Positions 26,487-35,136 of a stretch of 53,002 nucleotides of DNA are shown piece after piece. The stretch is taken from assembly GCA_002163245.1 (NCBI GenBank), contig MAAL01000004.1:1-53002 (forward strand). The letters run 5' to 3'. The notes under the pieces are model-generated. The model was not told the DNA's origin, did no database searches, and was given only the letters and a program-made list of their open reading frames with translations. How positions within the stretch are numbered: the first letter of the stretch is position 1; every line of letters starts with the position of its first letter. The position numbers and the translations under genes are program-made. Source of the DNA: Gammaproteobacteria bacterium 42_54_T18. Its GTDB lineage: Bacteria > Pseudomonadota > Gammaproteobacteria > Pseudomonadales > Ketobacteraceae.

Positions 26487-28430
26487 CTAGGCGACTTCTA
26501 CTCTATTACGACCATTTTTCTTAGCTTGATATAACGCATCATCGGCTTGTTGAAGCACATTTTTTTCACTAACCTCGTCACTCGGTATCGTTGTAGCAAT
26601 ACCTATACTCACCGATAAACCCACTACCGCACCATTATATTGATATTGAATTCGTTCCACTTCCTGCCGAATAAGCTGCGCTACGTTGCCACTGCCACCG
26701 CAATCTGTATCCGTTAACAGTACAACAAACTCTTCACCGCCATAACGAAAGGCCATATCTCCTGGTCGTTGACTATGTATATGAATCGCTTGTGCCACGC
26801 GTCGAATACACTCATCACCTACAAGGTGGCCATAGGTATCGTTCACCCTTTTAAAATGATCAATGTCTATCATCATTACCGCTATTGAGGACCGACTTCG
26901 AAATGCCCGCTTATATTCTGAAGTGTAGCAGTCATCAAAACACCGTCTATTTTTTAGTTCAGTTAATTGATCAGTTATACTTAATAATTCCAGCCTTTTT
27001 TTCGCCTCACGCAACTCCTCTGTTCGCTGCTCTACCTTATCTTCAAGCCCTTGTTGTGCCTGCGCTTGAATACGAATTTTCTCCTCATGAGAGCGATTCA
27101 ACTCTGTTGCCAAATGCAAGGATATGTCAGTGGCCTGTTTGGCCATTTGACGCTGCCGATTAAACCTATCGCCCAAAGCAAACGACAACAGCAACACCTC
27201 CAAGGAGATCCCTACACGTTGGACGCTTTCTGTGAATATAGTATGAGGTATATGACCCGCCAACATTAAGGTATAGACGGATGTCCCCAGTAACAATACA
27301 AACCAAGCCACTGTAAAATACCTAGCCGCTACATTACCTTTATGCCATTCATGAGCAGATAAGACGATAGTACCGGCACTCAATAGCAGCCCCATATACT
27401 GCCCTAAAGGGGCCACATAAACTTCCCCGACAAAAAAACTAAACAGGATAAACGCTGCATACAAGATCACAAGGAAACCAATCGCTTTGTGCATTATCGG
27501 ATTGGCTTCTTCCAAGCCCAAAAAAGCATCAACAAACAACGCACCAACCAAAAAACTTAATCCAGCAAACAACACCAGCGCATGATCATTCAACCAAGCG
27601 GAATCTAGCCACAAATACTGGAAACCGTATCCCGTAATCGATGCCTCATATAACGATACAAAAGCAACAAATATTGAGTAATAAAGGTAACTCACATCAC
27701 GCGTGTAAAACCATACGCCAAAGTTATAGATCCCCATTACGATAACCAAACCAAAGAATAAGCTTAATAACGTTTGCGTCGCAGTTTCATTCTCCCAATA
27801 CGCATCAGCATCCCATAGCTCTATCGGCAATAAAATGAGACTCGAGGTTGTAATTTTCATTAAAAATTCAACCTGTTTTTGTGACTCTAAATTTTGAGGA
27901 AATATATATGCTCGATTCTTTAGCGGTCGATCGTGGGTTAATACATGATCTCCCTGCATGCCTTGCCGTACAGCCAACCTATCATTATCTACTCGATATA
28001 ACTCAATGTTATCAATAAAGGGCCAGTCTATTTCTAACACGATCATCCGCATATTACGCGAGGTACTAATAACAAAAAAAGATAACCACAAGGTGTCATC
28101 AGAGTAGAACAAATTCAGTGATTTCTTTGGCGAATTCCGCCATTGAAAAGACGCACGTTGCGCCACTATTTTATCAGCGGTAACATTGTTGGTTTCATCC
28201 CAAAAATACGACGCCCCCTTCAGGATTGAAACGGACTCGTCATTTTCTAAAAAAGAAGTTACTTGTTGTTTTTCAAAAGCATAGGAGGGACGAAAAACAA
28301 AAAATACGAACCCTATCAATATCGCTACAGACACAAATGCATACACTCTATCTGGTCTACCGATTGAATATTTCAAGGTTATCGCCTCAAAGCTAGTTCT
28401 TCGCTCTCCCCCCTTACTATAGCAGTCCAT
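26487..28430 (-). CDS. 7TMR-DISM diguanylate cyclase
   Basis: A membrane-bound sensor that should make cyclic di-GMP. It is 647 residues. After an N-terminal hydrophobic segment (about 30-50) come a periplasmic 7TMR-DISM extracellular domain (to about 195), seven predicted membrane helices (about 205-410), a coiled-coil linker (EEKIRIQAQAQQGLEDKVEQ) and a C-terminal GGDEF domain. The active site reads GGEEF, a functional variant, with an inhibitory RxxD site (RPGD) five residues before and DQLTELKNRRCFD at the domain start. The ligand sensed is unknown. It is followed by the pseudokinase-like gene, suggesting one transcript and a shared pathway. Confidence 0.93.
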   Translation of the reverse strand: MDCYSKGGERRTSFEAITLKYSIGRPDRVYAFVSVAILIGFVFFVFRPSYAFEKQQVTSFLENDESVSILKGASYFWDETNNVTADKIVAQRASFQWRNSPKKSLNLFYSDDTLWLSFFVISTSRNMRMIVLEIDWPFIDNIELYRVDNDRLAVRQGMQGDHVLTHDRPLKNRAYIFPQNLESQKQVEFLMKITTSSLILLPIELWDADAYWENETATQTLLSLFFGLVIVMGIYNFGVWFYTRDVSYLYYSIFVAFVSLYEASITGYGFQYLWLDSAWLNDHALVLFAGLSFLVGALFVDAFLGLEEANPIMHKAIGFLVILYAAFILFSFFVGEVYVAPLGQYMGLLLSAGTIVLSAHEWHKGNVAARYFTVAWFVLLLGTSVYTLMLAGHIPHTIFTESVQRVGISLEVLLLSFALGDRFNRQRQMAKQATDISLHLATELNRSHEEKIRIQAQAQQGLEDKVEQRTEELREAKKRLELLSITDQLTELKNRRCFDDCYTSEYKRAFRSRSSIAVMMIDIDHFKRVNDTYGHLVGDECIRRVAQAIHIHSQRPGDMAFRYGGEEFVVLLTDTDCGGSGNVAQLIRQEVERIQYQYNGAVVGLSVSIGIATTIPSDEVSEKNVLQQADDALYQAKKNGRNRVEVA

Positions 28431-28542
28431 TCAGAACAGTTACTGCTTTACGCTATATGGTTATTTCGAATCAATATTTGGCGTAAAAAATTCAAATGGT
28501 ATGGTGATAACACTGTCAAAAATTGTTCAATAGGTGAACGAT

Positions 28543-28749
28543 ATGCACGTAAGAAATGGTGAACATGGTAAAACGTGGTTTCGATGCGACCGTTTTATCC
28601 ACTCCCCCGAAGGCTGGTTCTTTACGACGCGCGAGGCAACTCAAGAAGGCCCATTCCAAAGCCATAGAGATGCAGAGCGAGAGCTAGGGTATTATATTCG
28701 AACACAGAATATGTGGGAATCTATTGCTACCGCAGACAAAACGCATTAG
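28543..28749 (+). CDS. Small DUF6316-like protein
   Basis: A 68-residue protein rich in aromatic and charged residues: RNGEHGKTWFRCDRFI, then EGWFFTTREATQEGPFQSH and an ELGYYIRTQN end. This pattern (RxGE, WFR-DRF, W-F-TRE, GPF) fits a small family of unknown function common in marine gammaproteobacteria, which I recall as DUF6316. The ATG at 28543 is chosen over the GTG at 28534 because AGGTGA lies 6 bases before it. It is divergent from the diguanylate cyclase, which starts 112 bases away. Confidence 0.72.
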   Translation: MHVRNGEHGKTWFRCDRFIHSPEGWFFTTREATQEGPFQSHRDAERELGYYIRTQNMWESIATADKTH

Positions 28750-28797
28750 CCTGCATTTTTTGCAAATATCTTTTGTCTGCAATATTGGTTATTAGGC

Positions 28798-28838
28798 ATG
28801 ATAGGTACCAGCGAGAATGTCTCGCTGGTACCTATCAT
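28798..28838. repeat. Perfect 19-bp inverted repeat, possible bidirectional terminator
   Basis: Arms 28798-28816 and 28820-28838 are perfect reverse complements with a 3-base ATG loop. It lies between the ends of the DUF6316-like gene (stop 28749) and aceF (stop 28851), 12 bases from the latter. Neither side has a proper T tract, so it may act as a 3'-end stabiliser or a weak two-way terminator. Confidence 0.8.
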
Positions 28839-28850
28839 TATTTCCACGCT

Positions 28851-30500
28851 CTATAACAGTAAGCGGCGAATATCGCTTATTTGATCGGCCAAATAACGCG
28901 TAAACCGAGCGGCTTGTGCTCCATCAATCACTCTATGATCATAAGATAATGACATCGGTAACATCAACCGAGGGACAAACTCATTCTGCAAGTAAACAGG
29001 TTTCATTTGAGATCGGGATAAACCCAAAATAGCCACTTCAGGCCAATTTACAATCGGTGTAAATGCCGTTCCGCCAATGCCTCCCAGTGATGATATAGAA
29101 AAACACCCTCCTTGCATGTCATTCAGCGATAGTTTCTTATCCCTCGCTTTAGCGCTTAATATTTGCATATCTTCTGCAATATCCAAAATACTCTTTTTAT
29201 CCGCATCCCGAATAACAGGAACGACCAATCCATTCGGTGTGTCCACTGCAATACCTATATGACAGTACTGTTTTAGTATTAACGTTTCTCCATCCTGTGA
29301 CAGTGAACTGTTAAACCGCGGGAACGCCTTTAATGCTTTCGCACAAGCTTTCACCATAAATGCCAACAAGGTTAATTTAATACCTTCCTCTTTATAAGCG
29401 CCTGCTTCTGATTTACGAAACACTTCTAACTCAGTAACATCAGCTTCATCAAACTGTGTCACATGGGGAATATTAACCCAGCTACGGTGTAAATTAGATG
29501 CTGATACTTTATTGATGCGTGATAATGCCTGCTCTTCTATTTCTCCAAATTTGGAAAAATCGATTTTTGGCAACACGGGCAATCCTGAACCTTCGGCCAC
29601 AACTGCTTGAGACTTATCCGTCATTGCTTGCTTCACATAACCAAACACATCATCTTTTAAAATGCGCCCCCTTGGCCCTGTTGCAACCACTTGAGCTAAA
29701 TCCACCCCAAGCTCGCGAGATAAGCGTCGCACAGCAGGCCCTGCATGAACGGTTTTTGTTGGTTTTGTCGAAGCCGGATTCGTCGCTGGAGCTGAAGACT
29801 GTTTCTTCACTTCAGGTTCGGCCTTTGCCTCCGATTCATTTGCAACATTATTAGTGACGTCGCTCGTAACATTGCTCGCAGCATCATTACCAGCATCAAC
29901 ATTGACTACTGCTTCCAAACGAAGTAACTCGCTACCTTCCGATACTTTATCTCCTACAGAAACTAACAGCTCCTTTACGGTGCCTGCATCGGAGCATGGC
30001 ACTTCCATGGTTGCTTTATCCGTTTCTAACACTACGGTTGTATCTTCTACCGCAACGATATCACCCACAGCGATATTAATTTCAATAATTTCTACATTCT
30101 CACTGCCACCGATATCAGGGACAAGAATGGTTTTGATACATGTTTCGATAGATTGGGTTTTCGTTACTTCCGGTGCCGCTACGTTAGATTCAACATTCGC
30201 CTCTTGTTCCAGTGCAGGTGCAACCTCTGAGACAACTGTACCTGTAACACCAGGATCCGCGCTTACCACGGTAAGCATCAACATTAGATCGCCTTCCGCA
30301 ACGCTATCTCCATCTTTAACCGTTAACTTTGACACTTCACCATCAAATGGTGCTGGAATCTCAATAGTTGCTTTGTCAGATTCCACAACAATAAGTGAAT
30401 CTTCCTTTTGAACCCGATCACCTACTTTGACGCAGATTTCAATCACATCCACGCTTTCAGCACCACCGAGATCTGGAATACGTACTTCTTTATCCGTCAC
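28851..30500 (-). CDS. aceF: Dihydrolipoamide acetyltransferase (E2) of pyruvate dehydrogenase
   Basis: The core of the pyruvate dehydrogenase complex, transferring acetyl groups from E1 to CoA. It is 549 residues with two lipoyl domains (lipoyl Lys in ESDKATIEIP, K43, and ETDKATMEVP, K162). Ala/Pro/Thr-rich linkers follow, then a peripheral subunit-binding domain (AVRRLSRELGVDLAQVVATG, roughly 258-277) and the catalytic domain ending with the active-site DHRVIDGAQAARF. E. coli E2 has three lipoyl domains. GTG start with a strong AAGGAGAG site. It is 23 bases downstream of aceE and clearly co-transcribed. E3 (lpd) is not here. Confidence 0.97.
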   Translation of the reverse strand: MTDKEVRIPDLGGAESVDVIEICVKVGDRVQKEDSLIVVESDKATIEIPAPFDGEVSKLTVKDGDSVAEGDLMLMLTVVSADPGVTGTVVSEVAPALEQEANVESNVAAPEVTKTQSIETCIKTILVPDIGGSENVEIIEINIAVGDIVAVEDTTVVLETDKATMEVPCSDAGTVKELLVSVGDKVSEGSELLRLEAVVNVDAGNDAASNVTSDVTNNVANESEAKAEPEVKKQSSAPATNPASTKPTKTVHAGPAVRRLSRELGVDLAQVVATGPRGRILKDDVFGYVKQAMTDKSQAVVAEGSGLPVLPKIDFSKFGEIEEQALSRINKVSASNLHRSWVNIPHVTQFDEADVTELEVFRKSEAGAYKEEGIKLTLLAFMVKACAKALKAFPRFNSSLSQDGETLILKQYCHIGIAVDTPNGLVVPVIRDADKKSILDIAEDMQILSAKARDKKLSLNDMQGGCFSISSLGGIGGTAFTPIVNWPEVAILGLSRSQMKPVYLQNEFVPRLMLPMSLSYDHRVIDGAQAARFTRYLADQISDIRRLLL

Positions 30501-30523
30501 AGTTACTCTCCTTACTCGATGAT

Positions 30524-33184
30524 TTATGAAATAGCCGGATTGACTTTTTCAGGGTCAATATTAAACCGGGCTATCGCCTCAGCAACTTTGCTTCGCCCAA
30601 TCATGCCTTTGTCTGCAAGTGCATTAAGTGCCGCTACCGTAATAAAATACCGGTCAACCTCAAAAAAGTGTCGTAACTTTTCACGAGAGTCACTACGTCC
30701 ATAACCATCAGTTCCAAGGGACGTGTAATGGTTACGAACAAAAGGCCTAATCTGATCCGCATGGGTTTTAATATAATCGGTAGCCGCAATAACCGGCGAT
30801 TTATGTCCACGTAACAAACCTGTCACATAGGGTACTTTTGCTTCCTCATCAGGGTGTAACATATTCCAACGCTGTACTGCCAAGCCCTCTTTGCGTAATT
30901 CGGTAAAGCTGGTAACACTCCAAATATTTGAAGAAACACCATAAACTTCTTGCAGAATATCCGCTGCGGCTTCTACTTCTCGAAAAATCGTTCCACTACC
31001 CAACAACTGCACTTTCAGTTTATTGCTGCTTGTATTTTCTTTGAATAAATACATGCCTTTCAGAATACCTTCTTCGGCTCCCTCTGGCATTGCGGGATGA
31101 ACATAATTCTCGTTCATCACTGACAGGTAATAAAATACGTTTTCCTTTTCTTGATACATGCGGCGTAAACCGTCATGCATAATAACCGCAAGCTCATAAG
31201 CGTACACGGGGTCATAGGCAACACAATTAGGAATTGTTGACGCCAACACGTGACCATGGCCATCCTGGTGCTGTAGACCTTCGCCGTTTAATGTGGTTCT
31301 ACCGGCTGTTGCGCCAATCAAAAAACCTCGCGCTTGTGAATCACCCGCCGCCCATGCAAGATCCATGATACGCTGAAATCCAAACATAGAGTAAAAAATA
31401 TAAAATGGGATCATCGGGTAGTCATTCACCGAATAAGACGTTGCTGCTGCAATCCATGCAGACATCGCACCCGCTTCGTTAATACCTTCTTCTAAAATCC
31501 GACCCTTTTTATCTTCTCGATAATACATAATCTGGGCAGAATCCTCTGGCTGATACAACTGCCCTACCGAGGAATAAATACCAAGCTGTCTAAACATACC
31601 TTCCATACCAAATGTACGGGCTTCATCCGGCACAATCGGTACAACACGCTCACCAATGCTTTTTTGCTTAATCAACGATGACATCATACGTACAAACGCC
31701 ATAGTCGTGGATATTTCACGTCCACTAGAGCCTTCGATAAGGTTGCCAAATACCCCCAGCTCTGGAACATCCAAGGTTTCACATTCGGCCCGGCGCTGCG
31801 GCATATGACCACCCAGAGCATTTCGACGCTCTCGCATATAACGCATCTCATTGCTATCTTCAGCGGGACGATAAAACGGCACGTCCTTTAATTCATCATC
31901 ACTAAAAGGCATGTCAAAACGGTCTCGGAAGGCTTTTAAGCTATCCATATCCAACTTCTTAATACCGTGTGTATTATTTTGCGCTTCACCGGTGCCAGTA
32001 CCATAGCCTTTAACCGTTTTTGCCAAAATAACGGTGGGCTGGCCTTTGTGATTTACCGCTTCGTTGTATGCCGCATACATTTTATAAGGATCATGTCCAC
32101 CACGGTTAAGATCATAGATCTCATCATCTGTCATGTCCGCAACCATTTCTTTCAGCTCGGGGTACTTATTAAAGAAATGCTCTCGGGTATAAGCACCGCC
32201 ATGTGTTTTATAGGCCTGATATTCACCGTCAACCACTTCTTCCATGCGCTTTCGCAAGACACCTGTTGTATCTTTAGCTAATAATGGATCCCAGCGACGC
32301 CCCCAAATAACTTTAATAACGTTCCAACCGGCGCCTCTAAATATCCCTTCCAGCTCTTGAATGATCTTCCCATTACCTCGAACAGGTCCATCCAATCGTT
32401 GCAAGTTACAGTTAACAACAAACACCAAATTGTCCAGCTTCTCTCGGCCCGCGAGAGAAATAACACCTAATGATTCTGGCTCATCCGTTTCACCATCACC
32501 TAGATAAGCCCATACTTTACGATCAGTATCTTTAATCAACTCTCGATTTTGAAGGTACTTCATAAAGTGCGCTTGATAAATTGCTTGTATTGGCCCCAAG
32601 CCCATCGACACCGTTGGAAATTGCCAGAAATCAGGCATTAACCATGGATGTGGATAAGATGATAAACCTTTGCCATCAACCTCTCGACGATAGTTGACTA
32701 ACTGCTCCTCAGTTAAGCGGCCTTCAACAAAAGCACGAGCATAAATACCGGGAGAAGAATGCCCCTGAAAGAAAACCAAATCCCCACCGTGATATTTATT
32801 TGGTGCATGAAAAAAGTGATTAAACGCCACATCCAACAACGTCGCAGATGATGCAAAACTTGAAATATGACCGCCTAATTCGTCGTCACTCAAGTTGGCG
32901 CGCATTACCATTGCCAATGCGTTCCAACGAATTAATGACCTGACACGACGCTCCATATAAGGGTTCCCCCCATATGTAGCCTCGTCATTGGGTAAAATAG
33001 TATTGGTATAGGGAGTATTAAGGTTGGATAGTTGCACACCACTTACACGCGCTTGCTCTGATAATCGCTCCAATAAATAACGCGCTCGTTCTGTACCTTC
33101 CTCTTGCAACACCGACTCAAAGGCATCTAACCATTCAGCTGTTTCTTCGGCATCAACATCATCATAGAAACGTCCCGTTGCCAT
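30524..33184 (-). CDS. aceE: Pyruvate dehydrogenase E1 component, homodimeric type
   Basis: Thiamine-diphosphate-dependent decarboxylation of pyruvate and acetylation of the E2 lipoyl group. Full-length at 886 residues. Landmarks are DPIETAEWLDA-like opening sequence (here ADVDAEETAEWLDAFES region), FFQGHSSPGIYARAF, the ThDP-binding GDGETDEPESLG followed by NLVFVVNCNLQRLDGPVRGN, and the C-terminal SFTELRKEGLAVQRWN. The ATG is preceded by GGGGAG at 9 bases. A hairpin with a T tract lies in the leader (33212-33241) and a candidate promoter upstream at 33309-33336. Confidence 0.98.
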   Translation of the reverse strand: MATGRFYDDVDAEETAEWLDAFESVLQEEGTERARYLLERLSEQARVSGVQLSNLNTPYTNTILPNDEATYGGNPYMERRVRSLIRWNALAMVMRANLSDDELGGHISSFASSATLLDVAFNHFFHAPNKYHGGDLVFFQGHSSPGIYARAFVEGRLTEEQLVNYRREVDGKGLSSYPHPWLMPDFWQFPTVSMGLGPIQAIYQAHFMKYLQNRELIKDTDRKVWAYLGDGETDEPESLGVISLAGREKLDNLVFVVNCNLQRLDGPVRGNGKIIQELEGIFRGAGWNVIKVIWGRRWDPLLAKDTTGVLRKRMEEVVDGEYQAYKTHGGAYTREHFFNKYPELKEMVADMTDDEIYDLNRGGHDPYKMYAAYNEAVNHKGQPTVILAKTVKGYGTGTGEAQNNTHGIKKLDMDSLKAFRDRFDMPFSDDELKDVPFYRPAEDSNEMRYMRERRNALGGHMPQRRAECETLDVPELGVFGNLIEGSSGREISTTMAFVRMMSSLIKQKSIGERVVPIVPDEARTFGMEGMFRQLGIYSSVGQLYQPEDSAQIMYYREDKKGRILEEGINEAGAMSAWIAAATSYSVNDYPMIPFYIFYSMFGFQRIMDLAWAAGDSQARGFLIGATAGRTTLNGEGLQHQDGHGHVLASTIPNCVAYDPVYAYELAVIMHDGLRRMYQEKENVFYYLSVMNENYVHPAMPEGAEEGILKGMYLFKENTSSNKLKVQLLGSGTIFREVEAAADILQEVYGVSSNIWSVTSFTELRKEGLAVQRWNMLHPDEEAKVPYVTGLLRGHKSPVIAATDYIKTHADQIRPFVRNHYTSLGTDGYGRSDSREKLRHFFEVDRYFITVAALNALADKGMIGRSKVAEAIARFNIDPEKVNPAIS

Positions 33185-33211
33185 GCTTTTTTACTCCCCA
33201 TAAAACGATAA

Positions 33212-33241
33212 AAACAACATGCAATTGATAGCATGTTGTTT
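33212..33241 (-). promoter_or_regulatory. Leader hairpin of aceE, terminator-like
   Basis: AAACAACATGC (33212-33222) and GCATGTTGTTT (33231-33241) are perfect reverse complements around an 8-base loop. On the minus strand the stem is followed by a run of five T (one encoded at 33211 and beyond the arm). It lies 28 bases upstream of the aceE start. It could be an attenuator or a regulator binding site. Confidence 0.55.
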
Positions 33242-33308
33242 GTACAATTAAAATTAACGACACACCATGTATACAGTGCAATCTGGATAAGGTCTTGTAA
33301 TTACGGGC

Positions 33309-33336
33309 ATTGTAGCGAAATAGACCACACAGTCAC
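33309..33336 (-). promoter_or_regulatory. Candidate aceE-aceF promoter
   Basis: GTGACT (33336-33331) and TACAAT (33314-33309) on the minus strand are 16 bases apart, giving a predicted start near 33302 and a leader of about 118 bases. The 325-base gap 33185-33509 between aceE and ampE otherwise holds only the leader hairpin; I see no gene in it. Confidence 0.35.
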
Positions 33337-33509
33337 ATAACAATTTGAGCGACAACACCCTATTATTGCAACAAACTATTAACAGCTGATTAAAGTATAG
33401 GGGGAAACAAACAATTTGCGTCATTTATGCCCATGATGTGCACAGGTAGCGCGCATTTAGAATCATTTTGTCTTCTATTGGTGCAGTGCTCGGTTACAAA
33501 TATCGCGCA

Positions 33510-34397
33510 TTACCACGCTAACCCCAGCAATGAAAATACCGCAAGAAAAATCACCCAAAATATCAATATATTACTTTTTAGATCCTGTACAGAATGAATG
33601 CGACTCGATCCTTCTGATGCCAGCACTTCCTGATCGTCTGACAACTCCCCAAAATCCAACCCTGATTTTGTTGCCAGTTTTAGTACAATTTCCGCCTCCC
33701 TATCTGTCACTCGATATCGCCTAAAAGCAACAACCAATGCTTTTCGATTAAAACACAACAACGCAATACTTAATGCTACACCTCGTGCAGGAACACCATC
33801 CAGTGCCTGTAGGAACTCTTGCGCAATCTTTCTCCACTGCACGTTTTCCTTATGGGACATTTTATCTTGCCTAGGTTGGGCTGCCACATAGGTAAGTATG
33901 TACATGATCAGGCCCGCGCTACCAAAAATAGCAAACCAGAATATGGGAGCAAACAATACTTGATTAATACGTAATAGAAATAACGTCACAGTTTGCGTTA
34001 GCATCTCTGCGGGACTAACAATTTTACTATAATGAAACAGCTTTTCACCGTGGACATAGGCCGCTTGCCACTCTTGGGCTCGCCAACGCTTTAAGAACGG
34101 CTGCATTGAACTTTCTAATTGGCGATCACCAAGAATAGAAACTAACAAAACAATGCTAAGTGCAAGATCAACCACATCATACATCCACGCCGTTTGTAAC
34201 GTTCCTATCATCCAACATAGGACCATTAAGGGTGCCACAAAAACGGCGTAACACACAGCAGGATGAAACCGCTTGCCCAGTCCCCAGCGTTCAAATAGTG
34301 AAAGGTATTGCTCCCCCCACTGGCGCTCATTAAAATATTCAGGAACAACCGCTTGTCGAGTCGCAAGTAATGATAAAAGAATGGCTAATAAGGTCAT
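33510..34397 (-). CDS. ampE: AmpE-like regulatory membrane protein
   Basis: An inner-membrane protein of the AmpE/CobD-like family, 295 residues with about four membrane segments (near residues 1-12, 50-90, 140-170 and the C-terminal IFWVIFLAVFSLLGLAW). AmpE is encoded with AmpD in proteobacteria and has been implicated in beta-lactamase regulation and recycling; its exact activity is not settled. The sequence FNERQWGEQYLSLFERWG near the start and the PVRGVA-like loop (here DGVPARGVALSIAL) support the assignment. It lies 87 bases downstream of ampD on the same strand. Confidence 0.85.
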   Translation of the reverse strand: MTLLAILLSLLATRQAVVPEYFNERQWGEQYLSLFERWGLGKRFHPAVCYAVFVAPLMVLCWMIGTLQTAWMYDVVDLALSIVLLVSILGDRQLESSMQPFLKRWRAQEWQAAYVHGEKLFHYSKIVSPAEMLTQTVTLFLLRINQVLFAPIFWFAIFGSAGLIMYILTYVAAQPRQDKMSHKENVQWRKIAQEFLQALDGVPARGVALSIALLCFNRKALVVAFRRYRVTDREAEIVLKLATKSGLDFGELSDDQEVLASEGSSRIHSVQDLKSNILIFWVIFLAVFSLLGLAW

Positions 34398-34484
34398 AGA
34401 TTAACTATAGAATATAAATTCTGAATGATAACCAAGCCTAACCTTTCTAGCCCACAATTAACAGCCTACCTACTATTCAACATG

Positions 34485-35030
34485 TCACGTTTTTAATAGT
34501 GATGAAAAGTACTGCCAATCAAACCCTTTTCCAGGATCTGTCTTTCGACCGGGGGATATATCTGAGTGTCGTGTAATACCTTCCAGCGAAATCCCTTGAT
34601 AAGCAGCCTCTAATGCAAAACACACTTTTGCTAACTGTTGATACTGCTCCAGCTCATATACCTCTACGTCGGTTCCTTCCAATTCGATACCAATAGAGAA
34701 GTCATTACAATTACTCCTCCCCATATAACTGGATTCCCCTGCATGCCACGCCCGACGATTAAATGGGACAAACTGAATAAGCTCACCACTACGACGAATG
34801 AGAAGGTGAGCAGATACCTCCAACCCTTCTATTTGTTGAAAATACGGATGTTCAGCACAATCCAGCTCATTACAAAAAAATTGCTCTATCTGCTCCCCCC
34901 CATATTGCCCTGGAGGTAAACTAATTGAGTGAATAACAATAAGATCAATATCGTCTTGTTTTGGCCGGTCACCATAATTTGGAGAAGGGACTTGGCGAGC
35001 TGCCTCTAAAAAGTGATCAGTAATCTGCAC
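34485..35030 (-). CDS. ampD: 1,6-anhydro-N-acetylmuramyl-L-alanine amidase AmpD
   Basis: A cytoplasmic zinc amidase of the amidase_2 fold that removes the peptide from anhydro-muropeptides brought in by AmpG, keeping AmpR-type inducers low. It is 181 residues. Zinc ligands are H34 (IVIHSIS), H155 and D165 (GITRHSDISPGRKTDPG), with the catalytic Glu in GIELEG (E116). GTG start after GGAAG. It probably heads ampD-ampE; the upstream DUF1631 gene is separated by a rho-independent terminator. Confidence 0.96.
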   Translation of the reverse strand: MQITDHFLEAARQVPSPNYGDRPKQDDIDLIVIHSISLPPGQYGGEQIEQFFCNELDCAEHPYFQQIEGLEVSAHLLIRRSGELIQFVPFNRRAWHAGESSYMGRSNCNDFSIGIELEGTDVEVYELEQYQQLAKVCFALEAAYQGISLEGITRHSDISPGRKTDPGKGFDWQYFSSLLKT

Positions 35031-35073
35031 GTTACGCGCTTCCGCATTAAGTTATAAGAACTAGACTCTACCA

Positions 35074-35116
35074 CAAAAAAGAAAGGGCCTCGCCAGTAGG
35101 TCTAAGACTGGGGCCC
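35074..35116 (-). terminator. Rho-independent terminator after the DUF1631 gene
   Basis: On the minus strand GGGCC-CCAGT pairs with ACTGG-(CGA)-GGCCC around a 9-base loop, followed by TTTCTTTTTT. It lies about 20 bases after the DUF1631 stop and before the ampD start, separating the two transcription units. Confidence 0.75.
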
Positions 35117-35136
35117 AAAGCAGGAGGAGATAAACA

